In this document: positions 60,745 to 64,000 of the stretch, piece after piece
How positions within the stretch are numbered: position 1 is the first letter of the stretch
Layout: every line of letters starts with the position of its first letter
NCBI GenBank assembly: GCA_951804985.1
Contig: OX638135.1
Coordinates: forward strand, 64,215,099-64,279,098
Source: Dryomyza anilis
Taxonomy: Eukaryota > Arthropoda > Insecta > Diptera > Dryomyzidae
Direction: 5' to 3'
Length of the DNA stretch: 64,000 bases
The notes under the pieces: generated by a model
Told to the model about the DNA's origin: nothing
The model's input: only the letters and a program-made list of their open reading frames with translations
The model's database searches: none
Position numbers and translations under genes: made by a program

Positions 60745-61179
60745 GGCAAAGCACAAGCATTTAGGATTATTTTTCACAAAATTCTCACGAAAGAAGTTGA
60801 CCGTTAACAGATTTGGATTCAGTACACCTCAGAAAATATATATATATAAAAAATTAAATGTAAAAAAAAAACACCCATGTCGATTTTAGAATGGTTTAAC
60901 TAGAGAATATGCCGATTTTTTTGTACTATTTCATCTGCAAGGACGATAGCCGAAAATTGATCAAAATTGATGAAGGTTTAGGAGGACATTAATAGTATAG
61001 CATATTTCGATCAAAAAAAATGGATTAAGATGGTATAAAAATATGGATTTAAAGTGTTTTAACGTCATCTGAAATGCGCAGGACATTATTTTTTTCTACT
61101 CAAATGTTTGTAGTAAACTCAAGCACCACAATGTAACTTTTAAGCTTTATTACTTTTTTAAATAACAACGAGTTGGAAA

Positions 61180-61265
61180 AGTTATGTCATATGGGTACGT
61201 TCGATCACATGGGACGGACTTTTATAGTCGGTCGGGCCCGACTATGGAATACCCTACACTTTGGT
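61180..61265 (+). mobile_element. Fragment of a relative of the ATACCC element
   Basis: TCGATCACATGGGACGGACT, then the palindrome ATAGTCGGTCGGGCCCGACTAT and AATACCCTACAC, follow the same order as the first ~100 bp of the 49419 element. The intervening sequence is different. It is a diverged or truncated family member at the right edge of the outer foldback arm. Confidence 0.6.
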
Positions 61266-61419
61266 GGAGATATTAATGTGAGAAATTTAATTGTATACCT
61301 ACCTTTTAATATTCTTAGTTATGTTGAACATTCTTACACTCAGAATATTATTTACATTTAAGAAATTTACGATGTATATCCCAATAATTTAAAATATTGA
61401 TATAAAAGTAAAAAAAAAA

Positions 61420-61989
61420 CAGTTGGGAAGGTTACCATTCAAAGTGGTATATAGGTCACCAGGGGATACAAATCCTAAAAATAACTACAAACTATCAATT
61501 GCTGAAGAATTTCCATTCATTTGATACCCATATTTACAAATGGATAGGTGTACCGAATTTCGATTTTTTTTTTTGGAACCACAAGTCGTTTCGCGGGAAA
61601 ACATTATTTCCATGTATTTGAGCATGAAGTCAATATATATTTGACCAAAAAAGTTTACCTAAGCACGTATACAGTACTGAACTGTAGATGTAAATTTTAT
61701 ATGAGTTATTTGAATATAAATGGTCAGATCACAATGGACCGATATGCCGCCGATTCGCACATACAGCGTAGGTATATAAGTAATCTAAATTATGAGTTTC
61801 ATTTATCTAACTCTTCAATTGTAAGTAGTAGGGATTTCAACAGACAGACAGACGGACATCGCTAAATCGACTCAGGAGGTCATGCTGATCAAGAATATAT
61901 ATACTCTTCCATACCAGAGATGCTTCCTTCAATGTGTTACAAACGGCATACCAAATTGAATATACCCTTTCACTCTTAGTGTAGGGGAT
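61420..61989 (+). mobile_element. ATACCC element, copy 5 (internally deleted)
   Basis: Starts CAGTTGGGAAGGTTA and jumps straight to CCATTCAAAGTGGTATATAG, so the subterminal palindrome is deleted. It ends CTTAGTGTAGGGGAT. Its (GACA)n tract is very short (61842-61858), which suggests an older or less expanded copy. Confidence 0.8.
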
Positions 61990-62670
61990 AAAAATAATCA
62001 AAAAATGTTGAAAAATAAATGTGAGCGGATCACGCCTACTTTTAAAACATGTGGAGATTTAAGACTAATATTCCATTAATTTGTTTTCAATAATTTGCGA
62101 ATAAGATGTCCACTATGAAAAAGCGCAAAATAATAAAAAAAATCACATATTTTGCCCATTTTCGGAACACATATTTCTAGGTGAATTCTAACAATATATT
62201 ATAAATTTTATAAGAATATCTTGAATACTTTTCGAGTTATTGGTTCCGAAAGTGTTATTTATAAGTAACTTGTAATGGGCGTGGTCAGATAAATGCCACG
62301 CCCACTTCCCATAGACATAATATATAAAACTATACACAATTGGCAAAAATTATTCTACAACGGAAAGAAAAATGATATATTCTTCAGAATTTAGGCATTA
62401 GATGTCGTTTCCTTTCAAGGATATTCGACAAAAATTCAAAAACGTGTTTTTATGAATACTCTTGCTCAGTAGGCGTTCGATGCTAAGTCAACTTTATATT
62501 TCTTAAATTTAAAATATGTATAGAAGCCTACATATCAAGTTTTGTATCAATTTTCATAATACTTATCCGTGTTCCAGAGATATGATTAAAAAAGAGCGAA
62601 TTATTTGAATTGTTAGGATTTTTATTTTTCGAAATTTTTTAATGTGAATACTAAATAGTAAAAAGACATT
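61990..62670. other. No gene; GGGCGTGG/CCACGCCC hairpin at 62278
   Basis: AT-rich DNA with one GC-rich inverted pair (TGGGCGTGGTCAGATAAATG, then CCACGCCCA, at 62278-62306). Words with GTTCCGAAA and ATTTTTCGAAATTTTT suggest an eroded repeat, but I cannot define ends. Confidence 0.45.
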
Positions 62671-64000
62671 TTTTTTTTTTTTTTTTTTAATGTGGGATAA
62701 AAAAATAGAGCCACAGCACTCAGACAGGGTTATATCCATTGTGCTGTGACCCAGTTCCCTGGTTTTTAATGATACTTCTTAGCTTCATTATTGAATCTAA
62801 GAAGGTTATTGTGTAATAGAGAGTGAAGCTGATCCTCTCTCATCACGTCTGTGCCAAAGATCTGCCTTTTAATTCTAGAAAATGCTGGACAGTCACAGAG
62901 ATAGTGCTCTGTGGTGCCAGTTTCTTCGTAGCAGGCAGAACATAAGGCGCTTTCGGCCAGGCCGATTGCGTTCATGTGTTTTTCACATGCGTTGTGTCCC
63001 GTTAGAAGTCCCGTCAGTTTTCTGCACTCCTTTCTACTTAAGGAAAGTAGAAACGATGCCGATCTTTTGGTTATCGTCGGTGTCATGAGCTTGGAGAATC
63101 TGCATTTCGTCTCATTCAGCCATCTGCTCTTGTGTGCGGAGGCGACCCAAGAGCTGATGACGAATTTTCCCGTAGATGCAGGTAGTCCAAGCACAGGTTC
63201 TGGTCCAAATGGATTATCCTCAGATCCAGCACGTGCTAGTTCGTCAGATGTTTCATTGCCCGAAACTCCTTTATGGCCCGGCACCCAAATCAGTTTCAGT
63301 GTATTGTATTTACCAACACAATTGAGACGTGATCTGCATTGACGTACAATTTTGGATGTGATGACCTGGTTGTTCAAAGCCATAAGAGCAGCCTGACTAT
63401 CGCTGCAAACTGATATAGCCCTGTTCTGCCATCTATTATCCGCAATGTAGTCCATAGCCATATAGTATAGCATAGACTTCGGCTTGAAATACCGAGAAAT
63501 TGTCGCCTAAGGCGAAGTGAAGTCTGCGGTCATCCGGTTCCACAAACACTCCAGCACCAGATCCCTGATCGGTTCTGGAGCCGTCTGTGAAAATGCGGTA
63601 TGACCCTCTACCTGGCTCACAGTCAGGCGTTAGCCAGTCTTGAATGTCAGGTTGGCAGACCTCAAAATTTCGTCTTGGTAATATTTCTGTTATCATTGCA
63701 TCAGAGGGCATCTCCAGTAGACAGGTGTCTAATGGAGTGTCAAGTGCAATGTCAGAGATATTCCAGGGAACATTAAACCAGAAACCACCTCGTTTTAGTC
63801 AACAGCAGCCTTTCATGGCTTCGCCTCTGATGAAGATGTCAAGTGGTGGTAGGTTTAAGATTACATTCAGTGCTGGACCAGGTGGGAAAGGCACCCGTAA
63901 CACCCAGACACACGGTTCTGTGAATCTTGGCAAGACTAGTTGTTTTTTTTTTGCTCGGCGATAGTCCCCATGTCTTCCCAAAAATTCCTCTGCATTGCCA
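62671..64000 (-). mobile_element. LINE 3' end with RNase H, runs off the window
   Basis: A T run at 62671-62688 is the poly(A) tail on the minus strand, and the element continues past 64000, so its 5' part is outside. The order seen is end of reverse transcriptase linker, RNase H, Cys/His C-terminal domain, short 3' UTR, poly(A). A LINE with a C-terminal RNase H belongs to groups such as R1, I, LOA or some Jockey-superfamily lineages. It is not the same family as the 28-31.7 kb LINE. Confidence 0.85.
62766..63981 (-). pseudogene. LINE RNase H and C-terminal domains, frameshifted
   Basis: The segment 63981-63712 carries the RT-RNase H linker (LNLPPLDIFIRGEAMKGCC, then a break, and LKRGGFWFNVPWN). 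63711-63436 gives RIFTDGSRTDQGSGAGVFVE with the first RNase H Asp, and FSVFQAEVYAILY with the Glu. A frameshift near 63465 passes to the frame 63473-62766, which has CSDSQAALMALN (second Asp) and LIWVPGHKGVSGNETSDELA. The C-terminal finger CSACYEETGTTEHYLCDCP lies beyond. All RNase H active-site motifs are readable, so decay is mild: two frame breaks. Confidence 0.85.

Larger units (their letters stand above)
44635..61165. mobile_element. 16.5-kb nested foldback complex
   Basis: The outermost arms 44640-45110 and 60745-61165 are diverged inverted copies: AAAACACTTTAAATCCATAT against ATATGGATTTAAAGTGTTTT, and TTCTCTGGTTAAACC against a matching GGTTTAACTAGAGAA. The next layer pairs 45180-45390 with 55025-55275 (GTTAGCGGATGAAATCTTCC against GGAATATTTCATCCGCTAAC). 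Then come the opposed 193-bp arrays and an AT-rich loop. The right arm is split after CACATACTT (55279) by ~5.4 kb containing a second foldback. Confidence 0.8.

Overview
The window looks like intergenic or intronic DNA from a fly, most likely a higher dipteran. It is very AT-rich and has long (AT)n tracts. Its mobile elements are Tc1/mariner, Transib, piggyBac and hAT-type DNA transposons, a copia-type element with a copia-like primer site, a Ty3/gypsy-type element, two LINEs, and several foldback elements. The species is inference. I see no complete host gene. Two stretches look like host-type exons: a decayed one at 504-861 and a possible first coding exon at 33733-33867 ending in a GTAAGT donor.

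Layout. 1-2.6 kb: decayed exon, short tandem repeats, 5' end of a dead Tc1-like element. 2.87-4.22 kb: compact foldback element whose two arms are opposed arrays of a ~59-bp unit. 4.23-18.97 kb: a long palindromic complex with three related arms (A 4228-8310 forward, B 9121-13690 forward, C 15522-18971 inverted). The arms carry different insertions: a ~0.95-kb hAT-type MITE with 8-bp TSDs (A, C), a ~0.75-kb 'ATACCC' element (A, B), and a DD37E transposon (B). A nearly intact DD34E Tc1 transposon sits at the turn. 19-24.4 kb: unannotated AT-rich DNA, a hairpin MITE and a piggyBac relic. 25.28-27.84 kb: a TTAA-flanked inverted-repeat element with a Transib/RAG1-like transposon nested in one terminus. 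28.2-31.7 kb: a broken LINE on the minus strand.

31.7-41.2 kb: more MITEs, the candidate exon, a 0.65-kb (AT)n tract, a ~0.9-kb tandem duplication, a third foldback structure and a small inverted minisatellite. 41.8-44.6 kb: degraded copia element with a readable primer-binding site. 44.6-61.2 kb: a nested foldback complex. Its left arm holds about 30 copies of a ~193-bp unit, its right arm about 8 inverted copies, and the loop is AT-rich. A second foldback inserted in the right arm contains a deleted gypsy element and a solo LTR. A GTAC-flanked MITE there carries a tRNA-like relic. 62.67-64 kb: 3' end of a second LINE, cut by the window edge.

Nothing here works as a coordinated gene system. 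The notable content is structural: repeated formation of long inverted repeats, and several insertions that can be dated and bounded because matching empty sites lie in the same window.
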